Under the pieces are notes generated by a model that saw nothing but the letters and a program-made list of their open reading frames with translations, had not been told where the DNA came from and did no database searches. Positions 1 through 5,518 of a stretch of 13,753 nucleotides of DNA are shown here, in pieces (the stretch's first letter is position 1; each line of letters starts with the position of its first letter). Origin of the DNA: Christensenella sp. UBA4247 (GTDB lineage: Bacteria; Bacillota; Clostridia; Christensenellales; CAG-1252); the NCBI GenBank assembly GCA_002395405.1, contig DGWX01000018.1, positions 4,381-18,133 on the forward strand, written 5' to 3'. The position numbers and the translations under genes are program-made.

Positions 1-621
1 CTCAGCTGGCTCGCGCTCGATTGCGGGATCTTGTTCTCTTGGCTCGCCTTTTTGCTGATGGATATCGTAACGAGGCGATACGGCGTGCGCGCGGCGAACG
101 AGCTTTCCGTCGTCGCTCTTTTGATCAATCTTTTGTTCTCCGCGATCTTTATCGCGGCGTCCTATATCCCGGGAACGTGGTCGCAAAGCTACGTGGAGGG
201 ATCGGAAGCCGTTATAAACGCCGCGTTGGACGGAACATTTCGTTCCGCTTGGTTTGTGATCCTCGGAAGTTCGATCGCGTTTGTCGCGTCGGCGTTCGTG
301 AATAACTTTTTGAACGCCGCGATCGATCGCGCGTTTCCCAATAAGAATTTTCTTGCGTTTTCGGTCAGCGCCTATCTTTCCACCTTTATCGGGCAATTTG
401 CAGACAATATGCTTTTCGCGTTTATCGTCAGCTTGAATTTCTTCGGCTGGACGCCGCTGCAATGCGTGATGTGCGCGGTGACGGGGGCGGTTTGTGAACT
501 TTTGTTCGAGATCCTCTTTTCGCCCGTCGGGTATCGCTGGGTCAAGAAGATGGAGAGAGAAGGCGTCGGAAGGGAGTATCTCGAATGGAGAGCGGCGCGT
601 AAGGCGGAGGGGGCGCAATGA
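1..621 (+). CDS. VUT/YhhQ-family membrane transporter (probable queuosine-precursor transporter), 5' truncated by window edge
   Basis: The reading frame is open from base 1 to the TGA at 619-621, so the window shows about 206 C-terminal residues and the true start lies upstream; the TTG at position 31 is only an internal codon. The protein is strongly hydrophobic with about five membrane segments. Near its visible start it has a D-I-V-T-R-R-Y-G segment, which resembles the D-x-x-T-E-x-Y-G signature of the YhhQ/VUT family. Later come an S-A-Y-L-S-T-F-I-G-Q-F-A-D stretch and a basic cytoplasmic C-terminal tail. Members of the family import queuosine precursors (preQ0/preQ1 or the base) across the cytoplasmic membrane for tRNA modification. 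The assignment is from motif memory, without a search. The stop overlaps the start of the following dehydrogenase gene (ATGA), so the two are co-transcribed. No other queuosine gene is visible, so the substrate is inferred from the family. Confidence 0.72.
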   Translation, partial: LSWLALDCGILFSWLAFLLMDIVTRRYGVRAANELSVVALLINLLFSAIFIAASYIPGTWSQSYVEGSEAVINAALDGTFRSAWFVILGSSIAFVASAFVNNFLNAAIDRAFPNKNFLAFSVSAYLSTFIGQFADNMLFAFIVSLNFFGWTPLQCVMCAVTGAVCELLFEILFSPVGYRWVKKMEREGVGREYLEWRAARKAEGAQ

Positions 622-1277
622 AACTCTTACTGACGGGCGCTTCGGGCGGGATCGGCAAGGCGATCGCGGAAAAATTTTTGAAGGAAGGATTCGAAGTCGT
701 AGGGATCGATATTCTCCCCCCTTCGATTCGTAAGGAAGGTTATTCGCATATTCAAGCGGACGTTCGGGGAATGCTTCCGCCCGTAAAGGACGTTTCGGTC
801 GTGATCACGGCGGCGGGCATTCAATTTCCGGAATCGGACGTGATCGACGTAAACTTAAAAGGCGCGATCAACGCGGTGGAGACCTATGCTTTTCAGCCGG
901 CGATCCGCTCCGTTCTGAACATCGCTTCCGCAAGCGCGAGAAACGGCGCGGAATTTCCTCTTTATTCCGCGAGCAAAGCCGGCGTTGTGGGTTACACGAA
1001 GAACGCGGCGCTTCGCCTTGCTTCTTTCGGCGCAACGTGCAATTCGCTCTCCCCGGGCGGGGTTTTAACGAGTTCGAACGATCCCGTTTTGAAGGACGAG
1101 GCGCTTCGCGGCGCCGTCTTTCGCGAGGCGCTTCTCGGGAAATGGGCGGAGCCAATAGAGATCGCGGAATGGGCGTATTTCCTGACCGTAATCAATAAGA
1201 GTATGACGGGGGAAGATATCCTCGTGGATAACGGAGAAATGATAAGATCCAATTTTATTTGGCCGGATCAAAAATAA
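618..1277 (+). CDS. Short-chain dehydrogenase/reductase (SDR)
   Basis: A 219-residue classical SDR, slightly shorter than the usual 240-250. The Rossmann nucleotide-binding motif T-G-A-S-G-G-I-G is at residues 6-13, and an acidic residue (D31) ends the second strand, which favours NAD(H) over NADP(H). An A-A-G-I motif follows at 65-68. The catalytic set reads N79, S104, Y116 and K120, the last two in a Y-S-A-S-K motif. The C-terminal S-M-T-G-E-D-I-L-V-D-N-G segment is the usual SDR ending. It should be a soluble cytoplasmic oxidoreductase; the substrate cannot be read from the sequence. Its ATG overlaps the stop of the upstream transporter gene, and a GGAGGGGG ribosome binding site lies inside that gene at about 606-613, so translation is probably coupled. 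A terminator follows 26 bp after the stop. Confidence 0.88.
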   Translation: MKLLLTGASGGIGKAIAEKFLKEGFEVVGIDILPPSIRKEGYSHIQADVRGMLPPVKDVSVVITAAGIQFPESDVIDVNLKGAINAVETYAFQPAIRSVLNIASASARNGAEFPLYSASKAGVVGYTKNAALRLASFGATCNSLSPGGVLTSSNDPVLKDEALRGAVFREALLGKWAEPIEIAEWAYFLTVINKSMTGEDILVDNGEMIRSNFIWPDQK

Positions 1278-1296
1278 AATAGATACGCGAAACGCG

Positions 1297-1326
1297 AAAA
1301 AAAGGTCGAGCGAATCGACCTTTTTT
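1297..1326. terminator. Bidirectional intrinsic terminator
   Basis: A 6-bp perfect stem GGTCGA/TCGACC (1304-1309 with 1315-1320) with a GCGAA loop is followed by six T on the + strand and preceded by seven A, which become a U-run on the - strand. It lies between two convergent genes: it ends the transporter-dehydrogenase transcript and, 7 bp past the TfoX-domain stop, the opposite transcript. Confidence 0.85.
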
Positions 1327-1327
1327 A

Positions 1328-1636
1328 TTATCGTTTGGCGGGAGGAAGATCGGAAAACACGTCTTCAAACAGCGCGCGCAATAACTCGCCGTTTTCCGTT
1401 TCGGTAAATAGGATCATCGGTTTCGCGCCGTCGTACGGGGTTTCCATAGGAAAAGAGGGCAGGCGGCGCAGCGCGGAGGGCGTCGGTTTGATCAGCAATC
1501 GATCGTCATAGATTCCGCCTACGAGCTTTCCTTTGTAATAGAGCAAATATTCTCCCATCATCGGGCGATACGATAGGCTGTTATCGTCCGCAAATTGCTC
1601 TGTAATATGCATCAAATAGCCCTTGGTCGAGGACAT
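1328..1636 (-). CDS. TfoX N-terminal domain protein
   Basis: A 102-residue protein made almost wholly of a TfoX/Sxy N-terminal domain. Recognisable parts are Y-R-P-M-M-G-E-Y at residues 23-30, Y-Y-K-G-K-L-V-G-G-I-Y-D-D-R-L-L-I-K at 33-50 and P-Y-D-G-A-K-P-M at 67-74. There is no C-terminal TfoX domain, so this is the short form common in Firmicutes, whose exact role is unknown; the link to competence made for proteobacterial Sxy/TfoX should not be assumed. I chose the ATG at 1634-1636. It has an AGGAGAAGG ribosome binding site just upstream and lies downstream of the predicted promoter (1665-1693), whereas a longer in-frame start at 1699 would lie upstream of that promoter. It is a monocistronic gene sharing a terminator with the convergent dehydrogenase. 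Confidence 0.87.
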   Translation of the reverse strand: MSSTKGYLMHITEQFADDNSLSYRPMMGEYLLYYKGKLVGGIYDDRLLIKPTPSALRRLPSFPMETPYDGAKPMILFTETENGELLRALFEDVFSDLPPAKR

Positions 1637-1664
1637 ATCCTTCTCCTTTCCATCCGTTTTTTTA

Positions 1665-1693
1665 ATTATAACACGATTTCTTCTTTTTTTCAA
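1665..1693 (-). promoter_or_regulatory. Sigma-A promoter of the TfoX-domain gene
   Basis: On the - strand, TTGAAA (1688-1693) is separated by 17 bp from a perfect TATAAT (1665-1670). This predicts a start near 1658 and a 5' leader of about 22 nt that contains the ribosome binding site. Confidence 0.8.
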
Positions 1694-1781
1694 AATCAAC
1701 GAATCGGACCGGTTTTTTTAAGTTGATTTATCTTTCGTTTTTCGTCTTCCTTGCGAAAACGTTCCGAGTTTCGCCGCCCGT

Positions 1782-2570
1782 CTATTCCGGTTTTTCGATC
1801 GGTTCCTCTTTTTTGACGTACTTGACGTACTCGCAATCGGACAGCGCGGCGCGCGCGGTCATCGCGTCAAAGCAAAGCTCTCTGAGTTCCTCTTTCTTCC
1901 TCGCGGTACTCGCGCCCTCGGTCGGGAAGAACGGTCCGTCAACGTAGATGACATTCTTCGGGCGTTTGCCGAATCTACGCTTTTTATAGACGGTCGTAAA
2001 GGTAAAAACCGGCTTGTCGCTTTCCGCGGGATAGCGGAACGACACCGAAGGAAACGGACGGATCTTCGTGTAATAGGGCCAGATATGCGCTTCGGGATAG
2101 ATGACGATCACCTTTCCTTCGCCTTCCAAGCGTTCGACGGCTTTGACGAATGCCTTCATCTTAGCGAGCGAAAGCGGGATCGGGATCGCGCCGAAGGCTT
2201 TGACCATAAAGCGGATCCCCGGGATATTCATACAATCGGCATTCGCGATGATATGGGCTTTTTTCGGGAAGGCGATCCTGCCCGGGCAGTAAGCGTCGCC
2301 CGCCTCGCGGGTATGGTTGCCGTATAAAAAGTACCCCGTCTTCCGATACGGTTTGAGCTTTTCCCGCCCGACGATCTTCTCGCGATACACGATTTTTTGA
2401 AAGAAGAAGCCGAACGGAAGCCCCACGAGATAATAGAGCAAAAACGCCGCCGCCCGCGCGATCGGATTTTTGAAAAAGAATTCGTAAGACGCGGGGAGAT
2501 CCTTATGCTCGATCGCGTTTCCCGCAAAATCGTCTTTCGTTTCGGACGAATAGTATAAGACTTTTTCCAT
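1782..2570 (-). CDS. PlsC-type lysophospholipid acyltransferase
   Basis: A 262-residue member of the 1-acyl-glycerol-3-phosphate acyltransferase superfamily, which transfers an acyl chain from acyl-ACP, acyl-CoA or acyl-phosphate to a lipid hydroxyl at the inner membrane face. A hydrophobic segment at about residues 38-57 would hold it to the membrane. The catalytic motif reads N85-H86-T-R-E-A-G-D92. The acidic residue therefore sits after five residues, not the textbook four (H-x4-D). The glycerolipid-binding motif appears as V-I-Y-P-E-A-H at 156-162 in place of F-P-E-G-T. The start is the ATG at 2568-2570, 4 bp after the stop of the glycosyltransferase gene. No good Shine-Dalgarno is visible there, which suggests translational coupling. 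Pairing with a GT4 enzyme suggests acylation of a glycolipid or its precursor, but ordinary phosphatidate synthesis is also possible. Confidence 0.82.
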   Translation of the reverse strand: MEKVLYYSSETKDDFAGNAIEHKDLPASYEFFFKNPIARAAAFLLYYLVGLPFGFFFQKIVYREKIVGREKLKPYRKTGYFLYGNHTREAGDAYCPGRIAFPKKAHIIANADCMNIPGIRFMVKAFGAIPIPLSLAKMKAFVKAVERLEGEGKVIVIYPEAHIWPYYTKIRPFPSVSFRYPAESDKPVFTFTTVYKKRRFGKRPKNVIYVDGPFFPTEGASTARKKEELRELCFDAMTARAALSDCEYVKYVKKEEPIEKPE

Positions 2571-2574
2571 CGCT

Positions 2575-3747
2575 TTATTCCGCCGCGCAGACGGGTTCGC
2601 CTTCCGGAACTTCCCGCCGGGCTTTCAAAACCGACTCGATCATCGCTTCCATTTTGTTCATGCAGACGTCGAGCGGCAAAACGCTCCCCGCTTCCTTGTA
2701 TTTCTCCTTATAGGATTCGAGGACGTTCGGATGCTCGATCAAAAAGTCGATCTTATGCGCGAGCGTCTTATAATCGTATTTTCCGAATTTGACCCAAGGA
2801 TCGACGGCAAATGCTTTCGTCGCGCTCTTCTCGGAATCGCAGATCAAGGCGACGAGCCCCGCGGCGATCGCTTCGGTGCAGGCGATCGCTTCGATCTCGA
2901 CGGTCGCCGTGTGGACGTACAGATCGGACATCTTCAAAATGCGAATGAGCTCGTCCTGCGGATGGAAGCCGAATTCGCAATCGACGCCGAGCCTCCGCGC
3001 GAGACGCTCGTACTTCTTTCGATTCGGACCGTCCCCCGCGAGAATGACGCGGATCGAATCCCTGTGATCGGAGCGTCCGACCGCGCGAAGCAAGGTTTGT
3101 TGCGCTTTTTCGTCGCTGTACCGACCGCTGCAAACGATCGTAAACTTTTCGTTCTTTTCCCGTTTTTCCTTCAACGGCTCGAAGAATTTCGGGTTCACGC
3201 CGTTCGAAATGACGTACGCGGGGACGTCGATCCCCGTGTGATCGTAAAACACTTTTTTGATAAACGCCGTCGGATAATGGATCGCCGAGCAATGGCGAAA
3301 GACGTTTTTATAAAACACGCGATAGGTCAGATGATTCGCCAAACGGCTGTTCATCAAAAAGAAATGCGCCGTAAAGTTTTCCGCCTGACAATGGAAACTC
3401 GCGGCGATCGGCTTTCCGAGCTCGCGCGCAATCTTGACCGCGGCTGCCCCGAGTGCAAAGGGAATCTCGATGTAGACGAGATCGGCTTTCCCGATGACCT
3501 CGCGAAGGAGCGGCTTATTCGGCTTCGCAAGCGTAACGCCGTTCTTTTCGAGAACGCGATTCAGGAATCTCCCGAAATTCACGCTCTTGACGTAGTAATG
3601 ATCTTTTTCGCCGATCCTGCTTTTATCCGAAGATACGATATAGACTTCGTGTCCGCTTTTTCTTAATCGATCGATCAAGTTCATGGTCGCAATGACCGTT
3701 CCGTTATTTGCTTCTCCGAGCACGTCGCAAATGTAAGCGATTTTCAT
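2575..3747 (-). CDS. Glycosyltransferase family 4 (GT-B fold), probable glycolipid synthase
   Basis: A 390-residue GT-B enzyme with a retaining GT4 layout. The N-terminal domain opens with M-K-I-A-Y-I-C-D and a glycine near residues 15-16 (N-N-G-T) that suits the acceptor side. The hinge contains V-I-S-N-G-V at 179-184, and the C-terminal nucleotide-sugar domain has G-R-Y-S-D-E-K at 208-214, A-G-D-G-P at 237-241 and an E-x7-E pair (E284, E292). Family relatives include diacylglycerol glucosyltransferases and phosphatidylinositol mannosyltransferases. The acceptor is inferred to be a lipid because an acyltransferase gene follows 4 bp downstream. An AGGAG ribosome binding site lies 7 bp upstream of the ATG. 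It is probably the first gene of a two-gene unit and diverges from a membrane-bound XRE regulator that may control it. The sugar donor cannot be read. Confidence 0.87.
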   Translation of the reverse strand: MKIAYICDVLGEANNGTVIATMNLIDRLRKSGHEVYIVSSDKSRIGEKDHYYVKSVNFGRFLNRVLEKNGVTLAKPNKPLLREVIGKADLVYIEIPFALGAAAVKIARELGKPIAASFHCQAENFTAHFFLMNSRLANHLTYRVFYKNVFRHCSAIHYPTAFIKKVFYDHTGIDVPAYVISNGVNPKFFEPLKEKREKNEKFTIVCSGRYSDEKAQQTLLRAVGRSDHRDSIRVILAGDGPNRKKYERLARRLGVDCEFGFHPQDELIRILKMSDLYVHTATVEIEAIACTEAIAAGLVALICDSEKSATKAFAVDPWVKFGKYDYKTLAHKIDFLIEHPNVLESYKEKYKEAGSVLPLDVCMNKMEAMIESVLKARREVPEGEPVCAAE

Positions 3748-3790
3748 TTTCTGTCTCCTGTTTTATGATTTTAGCCCCGTTCGGGAACCG

Positions 3791-3817
3791 TTTATACTGT
3801 ATCACATCCGCTGTAAA
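3791..3817 (-). promoter_or_regulatory. Tentative promoter of the glycosyltransferase-acyltransferase unit
   Basis: On the - strand TTTACA (3812-3817) and TATAAA (3791-3796) are recognisable, but only 15 bp apart, which is short for sigma-A. It is the best candidate in the 207-bp intergenic gap and would give a leader of about 35 nt. The poor spacing may mean it needs an activator, or that the true promoter is elsewhere. Confidence 0.35.
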
Positions 3818-3843
3818 GAGCCACTCCCTTTCGAAACACCGCG

Positions 3844-3904
3844 ATTCTCGGATCCGTTCCCGCTCGGTGGAATCGGCGAGAACGGACTCCACCGGAGCGA
3901 GAAT
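3844..3904. repeat. Interleaved inverted repeats between divergent genes (operator or structured element)
   Basis: Three dyads share this 61-bp stretch. The outer pair is ATTCTCG (3844-3850) with CGAGAAT (3898-3904). Pair A is TCCGTTC (3853-3859) with GAACGGA (3880-3886). Pair B is CGGTGGA (3865-3871) with TCCACCG (3888-3894), extendable by GCTC/GGAGC with one bulge. A and B cross each other, so as RNA they would be alternatives or a pseudoknot; as DNA they look like overlapping operator sites. The block lies between the predicted promoters of the glycosyltransferase unit and the XRE gene. No T-run follows on either strand, so it is not an intrinsic terminator. Confidence 0.5.
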
Positions 3905-3918
3905 TCCCCCTTTTCGCC

Positions 3919-3947
3919 TTGTTTTCGAGGGGAAAACGTGATAAAAT
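3919..3947 (+). promoter_or_regulatory. Promoter of the XRE regulator, predicted leaderless transcript
   Basis: TTGTTT (3919-3924), a 17-bp spacer and TAAAAT (3942-3947) form a good sigma-A promoter, helped by an extended -10 TG at 3939-3940. Transcription should start about 7 bp beyond the -10, at 3954-3955, which is the ATG itself. No ribosome binding site would be on the mRNA. Confidence 0.65.
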
Positions 3948-3954
3948 TTAAGCT

Positions 3955-4557
3955 ATGGATAATCTTCGCGAAATCATAATCGAGAACTTGCTGACCTTGC
4001 GCCGCAAGAACAAGATGACCCAGCAAGACCTCGCAAAGCAAATCAATTATTCCGATAAAGCCGTTTCGAGATGGGAAAACGGAGAAGTTCTTCCCGACGT
4101 GGAGACGCTCGCCAAGATCGCCGAAGTGTACGGCGTCCCCCTTTCGCGCATTTTGGAAAAGGACGCGGACGAAGCCCCCAAGAAGAGACGCGACCCCGCG
4201 CTTTTGACGAAAGCTTTGATCGCAGCCATCTCGGTTTGCGTCGTCTGGGCGATCGCCGTCGTCATTTACGTCTATATCCGCGTGTTTATGAAGACCTCGG
4301 CTTGGCAGGTCTTTATTTGGGCGATCCCCGTTTCCGCGCTTTTGATGCAGCTTTTCAACACGCGCTGGATCCGCGTGCCGTTCCTTTCGATGATCTGTTC
4401 TTCCGTCGCGATCTGGGGGCTGATCACCGCCGTTTACTGCACGATCCTTTCCTATAATATTTGGCTGATCTTTTTGATCGGGATCCCTCTTCAAGCCATC
4501 GTCGTCCTCGTTTCGATTTTGAAAAAAGAGCGTCACAAACTGAAAACGACGAAATGA
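3955..4557 (+). CDS. XRE-family DNA-binding protein with four membrane segments
   Basis: A 200-residue protein with two parts. Residues 7-68 are a helix-turn-helix of the XRE/Cro type: the recognition region runs M-T-Q-Q-D-L-A at 21-27, then S-D-K-A-V-S-R-W-E-N-G at 33-43. After a basic linker (K-K-R-R at 76-79) the rest is hydrophobic, with membrane spans near 84-110, 117-134, 141-162 and 167-189 and a basic tail. The HTH should therefore be tethered to the inner face of the membrane. Such HTH-plus-membrane proteins are frequent in Firmicutes and mostly uncharacterised; a membrane-state sensor is a reasonable guess. It diverges from a lipid glycosyltransferase unit, and the dyads at 3844-3904 are candidate binding sites. 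The start is the ATG at 3955. A purine stretch at 3927-3936 is too far upstream, and lies within the promoter, to act as its ribosome binding site. Confidence 0.85.
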   Translation: MDNLREIIIENLLTLRRKNKMTQQDLAKQINYSDKAVSRWENGEVLPDVETLAKIAEVYGVPLSRILEKDADEAPKKRRDPALLTKALIAAISVCVVWAIAVVIYVYIRVFMKTSAWQVFIWAIPVSALLMQLFNTRWIRVPFLSMICSSVAIWGLITAVYCTILSYNIWLIFLIGIPLQAIVVLVSILKKERHKLKTTK

Positions 4558-4663
4558 ACTATTTATTTTTCGATTTGGAAAAAGATAGGGGGCATGGGTT
4601 GGCGGAAACGAACAAAGGAAAGAAAGCCCAAACCGAAAAGCGATCCGAAATCGGGCAACCGAT

Positions 4664-4696
4664 AAAAAACCGCCGAGAGTGAGTCGGCGGTTTTTT
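4664..4696. terminator. Bidirectional intrinsic terminator
   Basis: A 7-bp perfect GC-rich stem CCGCCGA/TCGGCGG (4670-4676 with 4684-4690) with a 7-nt loop is flanked by six A (4664-4669) and six T (4691-4696). It terminates the XRE gene transcript on the + strand and the YhhN-family transcript on the - strand. Confidence 0.92.
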
Positions 4697-4723
4697 CGTT
4701 CTGCGTGGATGGAATCGATCGAA

Positions 4724-5452
4724 TTAGAAAGGTAATCCGACGTACAAGAGGCTCAGCGCGATCAGGAACTGCGCGGCATAGTACAAAACGTGATTCACTA
4801 TGATCAAAAGGCGGCTGTCGTTCCCGTCGAAATAGGTCACCGAAAGGGCGAGATCGGAGAGAAGGAAAAGCGCCGCGCCGCAAATCAAAAGAATAACGGA
4901 TACGCTGAAACAGGCGAGAATGCCCGCCGCAACGGTAGAGGCGAGGAATAAGGTTAAGAGAAACGCGTACACGATGCTCGGGATCAGGAATTTACCGAAA
5001 TTCATCTTCATCAGGAAAATACTGCCCGTAATGATCGCGGCTGTCGATCCGGCGGCGATCAGGAGCGTCCAAGCGGAGAAGCCGAAGAAGGTGCCGACCG
5101 CAACGATATAAAACACGTGCCCGATGGCGAACGCGGTCATTCCCATATAGGTGTATAGGTCGCTGTGGCGCAAATTCGATTCGAGATAGGTGATTTTAAG
5201 ATCGAGGGCAAAATCTCCGATCAACCCGCAAACGAGCCCCATAACGACGAGCCCCATAAACGCGAGTTTGGAGAAGGTGACGGTTCCCGTGGTGTTGTAA
5301 TTACCGACGATCGCGGCAATCGCCGTTCCGACGAAGAACAGGCTTGTCAACGTCTTTAACGCGGCGGGTACGATGCCGCCTTCCTTTCCGCGAAGGAGAA
5401 GGAAAAAAATCAAAGAAACGCCGCCGAGGGCAAGCAAAATATAGGTAATCAT
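4724..5452 (-). CDS. YhhN/TMEM86-family membrane protein, probable lysoplasmalogenase
   Basis: A 242-residue integral membrane protein with about eight hydrophobic segments. The family's acidic and polar signatures are all present: G-L-I-G-D-F-A-L-D-L at 76-85, G-H-V-F-Y-I at 111-116, L-L-S-D-L-A-L-S at 197-204 and N-H-V-L-Y-Y-A-A-Q-F at 220-229. Characterised members hydrolyse the vinyl-ether bond of lysoplasmalogens, giving an aldehyde and a glycerophospho-base. That fits an anaerobic clostridial host, because many Clostridia make plasmalogens. The substrate here is inferred from the family. The gene has its own promoter (5481-5509) and an AGGGAGGAT ribosome binding site, lies 66 bp beyond the phosphoesterase gene on the same strand, and ends at a strong terminator. 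Confidence 0.85.
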   Translation of the reverse strand: MITYILLALGGVSLIFFLLLRGKEGGIVPAALKTLTSLFFVGTAIAAIVGNYNTTGTVTFSKLAFMGLVVMGLVCGLIGDFALDLKITYLESNLRHSDLYTYMGMTAFAIGHVFYIVAVGTFFGFSAWTLLIAAGSTAAIITGSIFLMKMNFGKFLIPSIVYAFLLTLFLASTVAAGILACFSVSVILLICGAALFLLSDLALSVTYFDGNDSRLLIIVNHVLYYAAQFLIALSLLYVGLPF

Positions 5453-5480
5453 ACAATATCCTCCCTAAAAGGTATGTTTT

Positions 5481-5509
5481 ATTATATCATCGTAGGGCGC
5501 GAAACGCAA
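5481..5509 (-). promoter_or_regulatory. Sigma-A promoter of the YhhN-family gene
   Basis: On the - strand TTGCGT (5504-5509) lies 17 bp from a perfect TATAAT (5481-5486), just after the stop of the upstream phosphoesterase gene. It predicts a start near 5474 and a leader of about 22 nt. No terminator separates the two genes, so read-through may add to expression. Confidence 0.72.
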
Positions 5510-5518
5510 GTTTTTGTT

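Noticed and set aside
1637..1699. Longer N-terminus (21 extra residues) for the TfoX-domain gene
   Set aside because: The extension would begin upstream of a near-perfect promoter, is lysine-rich from AT-rich promoter sequence, and the internal ATG has a strong ribosome binding site and matches the family start.
1736..1761. CGTTTTTCG/CGAAAACG dyad after the acyltransferase gene, possible terminator
   Set aside because: The stem has a bulge, is AT-rich, and no T-run follows on the - strand. No convincing terminator was found for this unit.
2731..3666. Long open frame (311 codons) on the + strand opposite the glycosyltransferase gene
   Set aside because: It is a mirror of the real gene caused by GC-rich codon use. 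It has no ribosome binding site, its product is rich in R, D and F in no domain-like order, and the opposite strand encodes a clear GT4 enzyme. Similar antisense frames at 3802-4536, 6563-7459, 8714-9421 and 10313-11296 were dropped for the same reason.
4554..4682. 42-codon frame overlapping the XRE gene stop by ATGA and ending in the terminator loop
   Set aside because: The overlap would allow coupling, but the product is a low-complexity polar peptide, it runs into the terminator stem, and no family is recognisable. Conservation would be needed to revive it.
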